A program made the position numbers and the translations under genes. Positions 31,104 through 41,299 of a stretch of DNA of 64,000 nt are shown here, in pieces. The number at the start of each line of letters is the position of its first letter. Position 1 is the stretch's first letter. A model generated the notes under the pieces. That model was not told where the DNA came from. It did not search any database and saw only the letters and a program-made list of their open reading frames with translations. The DNA is from Cercospora beticola (lineage: Eukaryota; Ascomycota; Dothideomycetes; Mycosphaerellales; Mycosphaerellaceae), in assembly GCF_033473495.1 (NCBI RefSeq), contig NC_088935.1:1984001-2048000 (forward strand), written 5' to 3'.

Positions 31104-34070
31104 CTAGGCAAGCTGCTGGTCAGAACCGTCGCCTGAGCCTCCAGAACCTCCGGGTTGAGCTTGACTGCCGGATCCATCAGTCGGCGGATAACCTGTATCT
31201 CCACCGTTGTCGCTTTCGGAGTTCGACACACCAGATCCGTCAGTATCCATGTCACCAGCTTCACTTCCGCTCGATGGATTTCCTCCAGAGTTGCTGCCAC
31301 CACTCTCACCGCCGGTGCTGTAACCCTCATCGCCGTAAGCGCCCTCTGAACTAGATCCTGATGGTGCTCCGTCGCCGTAGCTTCCTGACTCAACAAACGT
31401 GTCATCGCCTGGCGCGGTGTCGTGCGATGCTGTGCCGCCGGAGCTGTATTGCTGGTCTTCCATAGCGCCGCCAGTGGGTGATGCATGTACGTTCGCCAGA
31501 GTGGACGTGACATGATAGCTGCTCTGCGTCTTCAAGGCATGAGATGCGCTCTTTGTAGCCGAGTGCTTCACATAATTACCGTAAGCGCTTGTCATCTTTT
31601 TGAAGCCCGACGTAGCCTTGCCAAAACTGTATCCTGCTTTGCCTGTGGACGCTGCGCCTGCCTTGGTCCTAGTATTGTGGGAGCCTTTCTTGGTTGGTGT
31701 GGCCTTCTTGGCAACTCGGCCTTCGAGCCATCTCCTCTGCATCGTTTCGGTGATTGGGGCTCCAGGAGAATCTCCATCGTCTCCTCCCGAACCTGCCTGC
31801 TCAACTTCTGGTGCATGTGTAACTGATGCTGACGCAGGCACTGATGCGGCGCCAGCGGGAGAATGTGCTCCTGTCGGCTGAGAGCCCTCATTCTGCTCGT
31901 CAGGAGGAGATACAGAAATGGAGGGGAGAGCAGCACCACCTGCGGGAGAACCTCCACCACCCACTCTGCTCGGATTGAACGTGAGCATGGGTTGGTCGTC
32001 AACAAGGAAGACGCCTCCTTCGATGATCTCGCCGCTGGCTTCGTAAACTGGCTGATCAGACGCGAGGATTTGGTCGACATCTTGCGCCCCACTCTTCCCA
32101 ACGTCGCCGGTGCTTGGAATGAAGAGCAAGGTACCTTTCTGTCCGGCTTCGAACTTCGGCGCCTGTGCCATCGGCAAGGCATTGATCTTGGCACCAGCGC
32201 CGGCACCTGTGGCAGCCCCAGAACCGCCTGAAGTGGATCCTCCAGTATCTCCTCCAACACCAGAGCCCTCTCCTACATCGTTGCCATCATCACCACTTGG
32301 ATTGGCAGTCTTGTCAACACCTGAGGACCAATCCCCGGATTGAGAAGGATTATCAGACGGAGACGAATTCTCGGCCGGAGTCGAATTCCCAGACTGAGAC
32401 GATCCAGACCCGCTGTCGTTATCGCCCTCTGCTTCACCATCTCCACCCGCACTGGGGCTTCCAGCGCCAGCCTGAGGTGTCGGTGACTCGTTCTCTCCGT
32501 TTCCAGGTAGCCCAGCACCTGAGCCAGAGCCTCCTGGCGGAGTTGACACATTGTTAGGAGGTGGACTGTTGCTGTCGTCACCATGTTGAGTTGTGCCAGT
32601 ATTAGGAGCTGAAGACGAGGTTCCATCTCCGCCAATCCCGTCGGCACCGCCATCTTCATTGCTCTTATCACCGCCATCGTCAGAACCACCAGTAGAACTC
32701 CCAGATGGATGAGGCATTGCTGCAGGTGTACCGCTTTCGCTGTTGCCAGCACTCTGATCAGGGTCACCACTGGGGGTCCCTTGAGACTGACTGCCTGCAC
32801 CTCCATCGGCTTCCGGGCTGCTGTCGTCCGTGTCTTCAGGAAATGCACTGCTTGATGCTGACGGGGGAACGCCGGTGTCTGAGCTGGAGCCATCTCCATC
32901 AGCTGCGCCTGTCGAAGAAGGGACTGGCAGAAGGGTGTCTGAGGCCAGGGTTCCCGTGGCTTGAGCATGATTTGGAGAAACGCCGTCTATATCATCGCTG
33001 GCCGTCACGGTGGGTTGACTGTCTTCCGGTGGCACCGAGATGTTTGCCGCAGCACCAGTAACTCCTGCTGGGGTTCCTGAGGCCATGGTTCCCGTGGCTT
33101 GAGCACCCTTCGGAGAAACGCCGTCTGTATCATCGCTGGCCGTCACGGTGGGTTGACTGTCTTCTGATGGTCCCGAGATATCTGGCGGGAAACCAGTAAC
33201 TACAGCTGAGGATCCCGCGCCAGTTTCAAAGGCATCCTCACCGGCAGCCGTAGAATGTGGCATTTGATCGGAGCCACCAGTCGCGGTGCCTTCAAATTCT
33301 TGCCCGCCTTCACCATCATCGACTTGTGGCCCAGCATGTCCGCTAGCACCATTAGACACGCTGCCAGTTGGAGTTGGCCCAGCACCACTATCATCTCCTG
33401 CGCCGCCAGTGTTGTCACCGAAACCCGACTCTGTCGCACGATCGTAGAGTCTCGGCTTCCATGGTGATCGGACAACTTTTCGGAGAGTAGTAATCTCGTG
33501 GCGAGCGAGGAGTCTGTCGGTCGGGAGCCGATCACCAGCGTAGCGTGCAGTGGGGTAGATGGAGTGAGAGCTGGTGAGCTCTCCTATGTCAGAGCGGATG
33601 TGGAGACCCAAAGCCTCAGAAATGGCGCGGTTTGCTAGTGCCGAGCTGACAGGTCTGCCGGAGGCAGTCGGTGAGGCGTTCTTCTTTGTTGCGGAGCCGT
33701 GTCTGCTGGCCACGGAGCCCTGTATGTATCATAATTCAGTGAACCGCTATCGTAAGATCAAAATGAGAATGCTTACGGTTGGTACCATGGAGGCCATACC
33801 AGATGGCATACCAGATGGCATACCAGATGGCACACCAGATGGCATACCACTTGACTTGGCACCATTGGTACCCTGATCGGCGTTGGGATCAATAGACTTG
33901 TCAAAGTCAGCAATCTGTCATATCAAACCATTTGTCGATCAACGCTGCGGACTTACTATGGCCCTCATATTCGGGCAAGCACCCAAGGCAGGGACTGCAG
34001 CACTGCCAACAGCACTGCTAACAGCCGAGACGGAGGACGCCGGCAGGGCAGCGACTGATGAGGAACGCAT
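31104..34070 (-). CDS. Large Ser/Gly/Thr/Pro-rich acidic protein, unknown
   Basis: Exons 33957..34070, 33777..33914 and 31104..33719 (introns 42 and 57 bp), giving about 955 residues. The N-terminus is Ser/Ala/Val-rich but not a convincing signal peptide. Exon 2 has a four-fold (M/V)-P-S-G repeat. Residues about 85-190 are the only ordered-looking part ('RAISEALGLHIRSDIGELTSSH', 'LARHEITTLRKVVRSPWKP'). The rest is disordered, rich in Gly, Ser, Asp and Pro, with a duplicated 34-residue block (46-residue period). No GPI signal or hydrophobic C-terminus. I do not recognise it; low-complexity cell-wall or nuclear proteins are possible. Exon 1 is less certain than the others, and its 42-bp intron is short. 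Confidence 0.65.
32940..33179 (-). repeat. Internal duplication within coding sequence
   Basis: Two near-identical 102-bp segments (32940-33041 and 33078-33179) with a 138-bp period. Both encode a block with core 'EDSQPTVTASDD', then 'DGVSP' and 'AQATGT'. Confidence 0.85.
33796..33843 (-). repeat. 12-bp minisatellite in coding sequence
   Basis: Four tandem copies of ATACCAGATGGC (the last with one change), encoding Met/Val-Pro-Ser-Gly repeats on the minus strand. Length is a multiple of 3, so copy-number change keeps the frame. Confidence 0.9.
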
Positions 34071-35163
34071 AGTGCAGAATGTTGGGTCGTGTAGTGAAAG
34101 AGTGCTGCTTGTTGTGCTTGAGATTTGGTAAAAGATGTTCGGACGAATGAAGTCGAGTGTCGAAAGTTGAAGTAAGTGTCAGTTGGTTGTGGTAGTCGTT
34201 GTTGATTGCTGCTTGTCGTAATGGTTGGTTGCTGATACAGAAAGAAACAAGAATTGAGAGGGGATCGCTTGCATACTTATGGTTGCCAGACTCGGTCCAT
34301 GTGCTGCTCCCTCGCTGCAGCTCTGTCACACATCATCCTCATGAGTCTTCCTCTACGTGACCATCAAAGCAACAGCTGATGGACTCGAGCACACCGAGTG
34401 TGACGAGGCTCATGTGCGACTCGAAATTTGCTTAATGATGAAATGCCCCTGATTTCCGGTGCGTGATCCATGTCGAGGTTGGAGCTCGATTCCAATAGAA
34501 TTTCGCAGGACCAGCCAACTGACGGCTCTGCCAATAGTATTGCTTGGAGACTTATCAGGTTCGATAGACGAAATCGGCTCCCGGCTCAAAGCCTCCAATG
34601 CAGGCAGCTTAGCAAGTAGCAATAGCTCACTTCAATCCCTCGATGGTCACCTGTCTCAGGCATGCGGTGACTCCGAGCGCCTTGGTCACAATTGTAGCTC
34701 GATAGTAGAATGCTGGCGAGAAAACGAATCTGCTGATCCGGCTGGGCATGGCAGAGGTCATGCCAATGGTCGATCAGGCTGTCGAATGTGACGATCCGCA
34801 TTAACAGTATGCAAGCTGTGCTGACCTCGGAGCACGTGGTAGTCGTGTGCACCGCAAGATATCTCGCATTGAGGCAACATCACCCAGTTTGATGGATGTC
34901 CCCATGGTCGCTGCATCTAGTTAGCGTACAGCTTGTACACTACTCGAACGGAATGGCCGCCATGGTCGCGAATCAGACTTGCCTTTTGCAAGGTCATCGA
35001 TGCAGATTCACTGCTAAACCACAGCCTTTGACCAGCGGGTTAAGTCAGAGTGCGTCTCGCAAGTATCTGAATGGACTCTGAAAAGAGACACATCCATCAT
35101 CATCATGCGTGCTGCAGAAATGAATTGCTAAGACTTACCCGTGTCTGTTCATAGGCGATAGTT
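34071..35163. other. Intergenic region
   Basis: 1.1 kb upstream of the orphan gene and downstream of the ASNSD1-like gene (both minus strand). Only short frames; no repeats or RNA genes recognised. Confidence 0.5.
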
Positions 35164-37015
35164 TCATGTTATCATGGTGGTGCCCTTCGTTTTGCCGGTC
35201 TCCATCTTTGCTGTACGTGCACCGAATTGAATCTTCAAGGAACGTCAGCTAACCTCGTGTAGATCTTCAGAAGAACTTACTGCTCGCTTTCTCTCTCTGG
35301 CTACTCCCGCCATTCCTAACTTCCAGGCGAGACATCTTAGGACCTTCTTGCCTGGCTCAATTGAGGCACAAGAGCTGAGCCGCCCTCCCTCGATGCTCAT
35401 GGAGTCTCCGAAATCACACTTGTCCAGTAACGAGCACTGCAACGCCCACGCCACGAAAGCTTCGTCGAGGAATGGAAATCTCGCCTCCCTGGCCCAGTGG
35501 CTGATCACGCGATCGTCACGACCGAGATTCCGTTTACCGAGCCTGGCCACATCGAGATCCAGCTCATCGAGTAGCCCTTCGTAACCTTGCCTCCTAAAGG
35601 CCGTGGCGTGGCGAGTGTACCCAGCGAAAAGCTCGTCAGCACCTAATCCGGAGAGCAATACCCGTGCTTGTGACATGTAGGCTTGCTCCGCGCCATGAGA
35701 GCAATCGCGCCCTCTTCCCCGCGCAGCAAAGTATAGTGCAGCAGCGATGCTGAGATCCATTTCGGTGTTGTGTGGATGCATAAGCTCCATAACCTGCTGA
35801 CGGTGCTCGAGATACTCTGAGTACGGGACGTCGATAGCGACGAATCGCCATTTGCGCGGTGAACATACTTTTCCAAGCTCGGCATACGAGGCTCGTCCTG
35901 TAATCCGATCCGGACACAGCTCGTAGGCACCCTCGCCAGCATCCTTGTGAGAACGCGGATTCTGGAAAGCGACGTTGAGCAAATCAATGACCGCATCTTC
36001 AGGTAGCATATCATGACAGATTCTTGCAAGCACGGTGCAGTCAAGTCCGCCTGAGAAAAGGATTGCCAACTTAGCTTTTTCAAAGTTTGACTCTTGTGAT
36101 CGCAGCGGCGGATCTGGTATTCCGAGTATACGAGCACGCAGAGAGTCTCGCAAGAGCTTATCCAACATGGACACTGAGGGTGATGTCTCGTCGAGCGTGC
36201 ACGAACGAGCGGTTAACTCTCGCTGAAGAGACAGCCGGGGAATGACCTACCTTTGAATAAGTCTTGTGGCATAGTCTGGCCAATTTGGCGCAACCTACAG
36301 AATCATTGTCATCTTGGAGACTATCAGCGAAATTGTAGGGTACCTTGAAAATAGGCAGATCGCCCCAAGTCTGGCACCCAGCAAAGTCTTGCTGGGAAGC
36401 TGAGCGCAGAGCTAGGTCAACGCAGTAGACTCCATCGGCCTCCACTTCTGCCCAGGCTCCGTGCATCGACGAGTCGCCAACGCTACTCAAAAGTAACTCG
36501 CCACGTTGGTCTATTTTCCAGAGCAAAGAACGACGTCCGAGGAAATCTCGTCCAAAGAAGAGCCTAGACGACTTCTCGTTAAAGAATACGAAGGCGTAAG
36601 GTCCAGCTACCCGAGCAAGCGACCTTGCGATGGCGCGCAGACTGGCTCTGATAGCTTCGGCTGTCCCTGCACCAAAGTCGCGTACTTCTGCAAGTCCTTC
36701 GGAAAGCAGTTGGTGCACGGCAGCCGTGTCGTTGCCGAGGGGAGGCTGCCCTCGAATTTTCCATGCTTCACCATTCCAGCAAAGTACAGCTTGACACTCG
36801 GCTGTGCGAAGAGGTTGATCTGTGGTGACATTGCCGCGGAGAGATAGAACGGTAGAGAAGAGTGTCAGATATGTTCTCGTTTCGCCGGAGGATTCTTCGA
36901 CTTCAGCGAGCACGGTGTTCGACGCGTCCGGGCCTCGCGCTGTGAGCCTAGTCTTCATGGCTGGCGAAGGCAAAGCATGGCCGTGCCTTGCCACGGAGCA
37001 GAAGATGCCACACAT
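35164..37015 (-). CDS. ASNSD1: Asparagine synthetase domain-containing protein (ASNSD1-like)
   Basis: Two-domain protein: class II glutamine amidotransferase (Cys2 nucleophile in M-C-G-I-F; about 1-235) and an asparagine-synthase ATP-pyrophosphatase domain (about 265-560, 'LFSGGLDCTVLARI' P-loop and 'GLGADELFAGY'). Exons 36299..37015, 35281..36222 and 35164..35232, giving 575 residues. The last exon gives the family end 'KRA|IQFGARTAKM', which the unspliced frame lacks. Intron 1 is placed at 36223..36298 because it keeps frame and gives normal length; a different donor at 36254 would force an out-of-frame join. True enzymatic activity of ASNSD1 proteins is not established. Divergent from SEM1, 208 bp apart. 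Confidence 0.87.
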
Positions 37016-37223
37016 GAGATAGACGATTCCAGACTTACACGTGCTGCAAGGGATCAATTTGGCGTGAAGCGTGAAGAAGCTGTTCACTTCGGCGCGGCTT
37101 GCATAATAAGGCTTCGCTTACTCCCGAAGCTTACCAAAGCGGAATCCGCGACAGCGACAGCGTTGCCCAACACCTCGACATCGATCAGCCAACACACAGA
37201 ACACGACACGACAGTCATCCACA

Positions 37224-37573
37224 ATGTCCGGCGCACCAGACAACACAAATCCTGCAAACCCAACTGCAAAAGCTTCGGCCGCAAACGTATCCGACTCTGA
37301 CCCGAACGACAAGCCACTTCAGCCACAGAACAAAGCTGCGCAGCTTGAGGAGGACGATGAATTCGAGGACTTCCCCGTAGAAGGTCGGCTTCACTTGAGC
37401 GAGAAGTGACGTTCGACAAGAGCTGACCAGCGTTGGTAGATTGGGCAAAGGAGGACGAGGTTGGCCAACAGGCTGGCAACACACATCTCTGGGAGGAGAG
37501 CTGGGACGATGATGACACGACCGACGACTTTGCAGTGCAATTGAAGGAGGAGTTGAAGAAGATGGGGAAATGA
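37224..37573 (+). CDS. SEM1: 26S proteasome subunit SEM1/DSS1
   Basis: Small acidic lid subunit, also a partner of TREX-2 and BRCA2-type complexes. Exons 37224..37383 and 37440..37573 (56-bp intron GTCGGC...GGTAG), giving 97 residues. The two conserved Trp/acidic boxes are complete only after splicing: 'DDEFEDFPVE|DWAKEDE' and 'HLWEESWDDDDTTDDF', followed by the C-terminal helix 'AVQLKEELKKMGK'. The N-terminal 50 residues are disordered. The donor is GTCGGC, a non-optimal site, but the join matches the family exactly. Confidence 0.93.
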
Positions 37574-37960
37574 AGATGCAGGATGCATCGGCTTGACCAG
37601 AAGCAGTGATCCTGATGCGTGCGACCAAGCAGCGATGGCGAGGCAAACAAACCAGCAGCCCAACGTGGTGGAGTGGTGACCGCACGCCGCCGGGAAACCA
37701 GAGAAGCTGCGTTGGGAAACGCATCTATGAGATATGACGCTAAATCGATGTGATCGGCATCGATGGATATACAACTCCGACAACAAGTCGAAGGAAACAA
37801 TGGTTAACGAGCTGCTGCTTCTGTAGGACTGCGTCACGTACGGGTGGCACCTCTCTTCGGACGATGGCATTGCTCTACGTGCACATTGATCTAATTCTCA
37901 GCCGATGGCCCTACTTGCTCAAGAGCGCATTGCAGACAATCACAGTCTACTGCCTTGTAT
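37574..37960. other. Convergent 3' region SEM1 / PGK1
   Basis: 387 bp, no supported gene. Confidence 0.55.
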
Positions 37961-39286
37961 TCACGACTTCGCGGACAATGCAGAAACACCAGGCAGGTCC
38001 TTGCCCTCGAGCAGCTCGAGCGATGCACCACCACCGGTCGAGACGTGGCTGAGCTTCTCCTCCACGCCGTACTGAGCAGCAACGGTAGCAGTGTCGCCTC
38101 CACCGATGATGACAATCTTGCCATTCTGTGCAGCCGCCACAGCAGCATCCATGGTCGCGCGAGTGCCCTTCTCGAAGGCCTTCATCTCGAAAACACCCGG
38201 TGGGCCGTTCCAGAGGATCGTCTTAGCATCATCAATGGTCTTCTTGAAAAGCTCGACACTTTTCTCCCCGCAGTCCAAACCCATCCACCCATCTGGTATG
38301 CCGTCCTTGTCTTCGGCGTACCCAGTCTTTGCATCAGCCGCGAACTTGTCTGCAGTGACGTAGTCGACTGGCAGTGTGATCTTGACATTCTGCTTCTTGG
38401 CCTTTTCCACCAGCTCTTTGACCTTCTTTGCGCCAGCCTCATCATAGAGGGAGTTGCCAATCTTCATGCCGTCCAACTCTTTCTTGAAAGTGAAAGCCAT
38501 CCCGCCGCAAATGATGAGAGAGTTGACTTTGTCCAGCATGTTCTCGATAAGTTGAATCTTGTCCGACACCTTCGCGCCTCCGAGAATGGCAAGGAATGGT
38601 CTCTGTGGGCTCTCCAGTGCCTTAGCAAAGTACTCCAATTCCTTCTTGACCAAGAAGCCCGAAGCCTTCTGTGGGAGGTCTACGCCGACCATGGAACTGT
38701 GCGCGCGGTGTGCAGTACCAAAGGCATCATTGACATAGATGTCTCCCAGTGCCGTCAAGCCCTTGCGGAACTTTTCAACATCAGCCTTGTCGGCCTTGGT
38801 CTTGTTGCCGTCCTTGTCTTTGCTTGAACCCTCCTCTTCGGCGTGGAATCTCAAGTTCTCCAACAGCACAACACCTCCGTTATTCTGCTCGATCACTATC
38901 TTCTCCACCTCAGGTCCGACGCAGTCCTCTGTGAAAGTGATCTTCTTGCCAAGTAGCTTCTCCAGCTCCGCGGCGACCGGCTTCAGCGAGAATTTGCTGT
39001 TTGGCTTCCCATCAGGACGGCCGAGGTGAGACATCAGAACCACCGCTTTTGCACCGTTCTCAATGGCATATTTGATGGTCGGTAGCGCACCGACAATTCG
39101 CTGGTTGTTGGTGATTTTCGAGTTGGTCTCCTTGTCGAGTGGGACGTTAAAGTCCACCTGTGTCAAAAATGTTCGTGTCAATGCTTGCTCTAATGACTCC
39201 TAACTTTCGCAGGAACTCACGCGAATCAGGACGCGCTTGTCCTTGACGTCGACGTCAGCAATCGAGAGTTTGTTGCTTAGAGACAT
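37961..39286 (-). CDS. PGK1: Phosphoglycerate kinase
   Basis: Cytosolic glycolytic enzyme (1,3-bisphosphoglycerate + ADP to 3-phosphoglycerate + ATP). Exons 39221..39286 and 37961..39157, with a 63-bp intron (GTGAGT...ACACAG) giving 420 residues, the family's normal length (415-420). The splice joins 'KRVLIR' to 'VDFNVPLD', completing the N-terminal signature. Later motifs are intact: 'MSHLGRPDG', 'VLLENLRFH', '[11 protein letters not shown]', the nucleotide-binding end '[13 protein letters not shown]' and '[13 protein letters not shown]'. No targeting sequence. Expected to be strongly expressed. Confidence 0.98.
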
Positions 39287-39696
39287 TGTGGCTCTGGTAT
39301 TATTTCCCGCAATGCTGTGAGGGACTTTGCGACCAAATGTGTTGTTGATTCGTTTTTGATGGTGGGGTTGAGAAGTTGTCCGCGGGGCAGGCGTCGAGTT
39401 GAGAGCCTCAAGTGTTCTGGCAGTACGTCACAGCTTTCGCGACTTTACGAATTCAGAAAAAGAAGAATCAACGCAGGTGAACTGAGTTGTATAACAAGAA
39501 ACACGTACATGCTACCGCCTTCGCCCGAGGCTATGCTACCCACTTTTCATGCTATGCAGTCCCAGGATGCCCCAATCGCCAAACGCCAAGCTGAGACACA
39601 GGTGAAGTCTTCCGAGTATCTCCGACGGGGTCTTGCCAGATGCTGTTCATTCGTTCCATTTTACATTTCATTGGTGAAAGCGCCAACGCTGCAGTC
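39287..39696. promoter_or_regulatory. Upstream region of PGK1
   Basis: 410 bp between the PGK1 start and the stop of the Mpv17-like gene, both minus strand. It should hold the PGK1 promoter; no clear TATA or unique box can be singled out. Confidence 0.4.
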
Positions 39697-40589
39697 CTAA
39701 GCCGAGACGGCGGGCGATCGTGCAGGACTTTCCACAGGCTCATCCGAAGAGTTCGTCAACGACAAGTACGCCGTCCAGAAGATACCGACTGTTGACACAA
39801 ACGGCTGTATATCGTCAGTCTCGTAAAGACATGCTATTCGAGTAGCACTTACAATTTGAAACTGTATCGGCATCACTCGAAAGTTCAACACCTGTACGAG
39901 CGGCCATACTATGAAGTTCGCTTTGAGTGCTGGCAGGTACACGTCCTGAAACTTGCGAACGACAGCTCGTTTCCCACCGCCCTCTGCGACTGTCATGAAT
40001 GTGAAGAATGCCGCGAGACCTGCAATAGACGTCAGAGCTTGCCAGACAGGAAATCTTTGCTCGTCACTGCCCGACTCACCGACTGGCGCAAAGAGGAACT
40101 GGTCGAACGCAACTCTTCGCAGAGCATTTGTAGTACCCTTGCCCTCTCCAGAGACGATAGGAAATATCCTGTTCAAGAACCCAAACCACTTATGCTGTAC
40201 AGGGGCCATCATAAAACCATATGCCATGAACCTCGTCAACCTTTCGAAGTCGAATGGAGGCGGTCCTCGTTTGGACGCAGGTGTCATATAATCGTCTTCC
40301 GGCCACGGCACTTTCCTGTCCAGGTCATGAATCTCGATCGAAAGGAAGCCATCTTCGCCATCGCTGGGATTCAGCGCCTTCTGCCGTTGTCGCCGGCGCA
40401 CGGCGGTGAGTGTTTGTGCCACCGTATCTGCGATACCTCCAAGTACCTAGTTCCCAGCTCATGTCAGAGTTGCGCCTATTGCGATGTAGATGTTGGACTC
40501 GCACAACATACTGCGTTGGTGATCATTGTGGTGAGGATGGGTCGGTTGGCATAGTAGGCGTTGAACCTGCGTACGAGGATCGAAACCAT
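39697..40589 (-). CDS. Mpv17/PMP22-family membrane protein
   Basis: Exons 40512..40589, 39853..40446 and 39697..39804 (introns 65 and 48 bp), giving 259 residues. The family core is present: 'NAVLGGIADTVAQTL' across the first splice; 'PPPFDFERLTRFMAYGFMMAPVQHKWF'; 'FIVWPLVQVLNFRVMPIQFQI' and, after the second splice, 'PFVSTVGIFWTAYLSLTNS'. About four membrane segments. Relatives reside in the mitochondrial inner membrane or peroxisomes and may form channels; location here is unknown. The start at 40587-40589 gives a short basic N-terminus; an upstream exon cannot be excluded. Intron 2 is a multiple of 3 without stops. Confidence 0.87.
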
Positions 40590-41299
40590 GGTGATCTGGA
40601 TGAGGGCGATCTAAAAAGAGACTCGGGTGGTAAGTAGGTGACTCTGTCGTCGATGCGCTGTATTGGAACTGTACTCACGATCGCATGCAAGAGAGGCTGC
40701 AGCAACGGCGACAGGTCAGCACATGTTCGATCCGGCGGGCGGGACTCTCAGAACTGCCCAGTTTGCGGGACAACATACATATCGTCCATATATGTATCGA
40801 CTGTTGAGCTGCCTCAGCAAGCGCTTCCGCGTGTCGTTGATGACCATCTCGTCGAGGAGTGTGATGCGCAAAATAACAGCTGGATGACGTTACGTTTTGC
40901 TGCTCGGTCGCGCAGGGGCGTGTCGCGGTGAAACCTCGAACCAGTCCGCCACACACGCTCCGACTGTGGTACAATCGATCGCAAGAGTGCGCGGGACTGC
41001 TGTGTCGGGGTGGTGCTGGGAACGCTGTTCACACTTGGCGTTGCCCGGTGCCGTCAGACTGCTGCTACACATGTATTGGGTTGGAGGAGGCCCAGGACAT
41101 GCATGCGCCTGGCGGATGCCGGCAACCGTCTCGCGGCCGATCTTCCCCAGGTTTGCGTTTTGTGGCGTATAGGCTAGTCTAATTTCTTGGCTCGGCTTAG
41201 TAATGGCGCGATTGGAATTGTGTAGACATGGCATGGCTCTATCACTGTGCAAGATTTGGGACATGGATGGTCAAGGAGACCGTGTGAGAGCTCTAGATA
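40590..41299. other. Intergenic region
   Basis: 710 bp between the Mpv17-like gene and the VPS9 3' end (both minus). Short frames only, no supported gene. Confidence 0.5.

Noticed and set aside
31592..32968. Long minus-strand frames (222 and 231 codons) within the Ser/Gly-rich gene
   Set aside because: Alternative-frame shadows of the repetitive coding sequence on the same strand.
36223..36253. Short intron option (about 30 bp) in the ASNSD1-like gene from donor at 36253
   Set aside because: Below plausible intron size; with the later acceptor it is out of frame. The 76-bp intron 36223..36298 is consistent.
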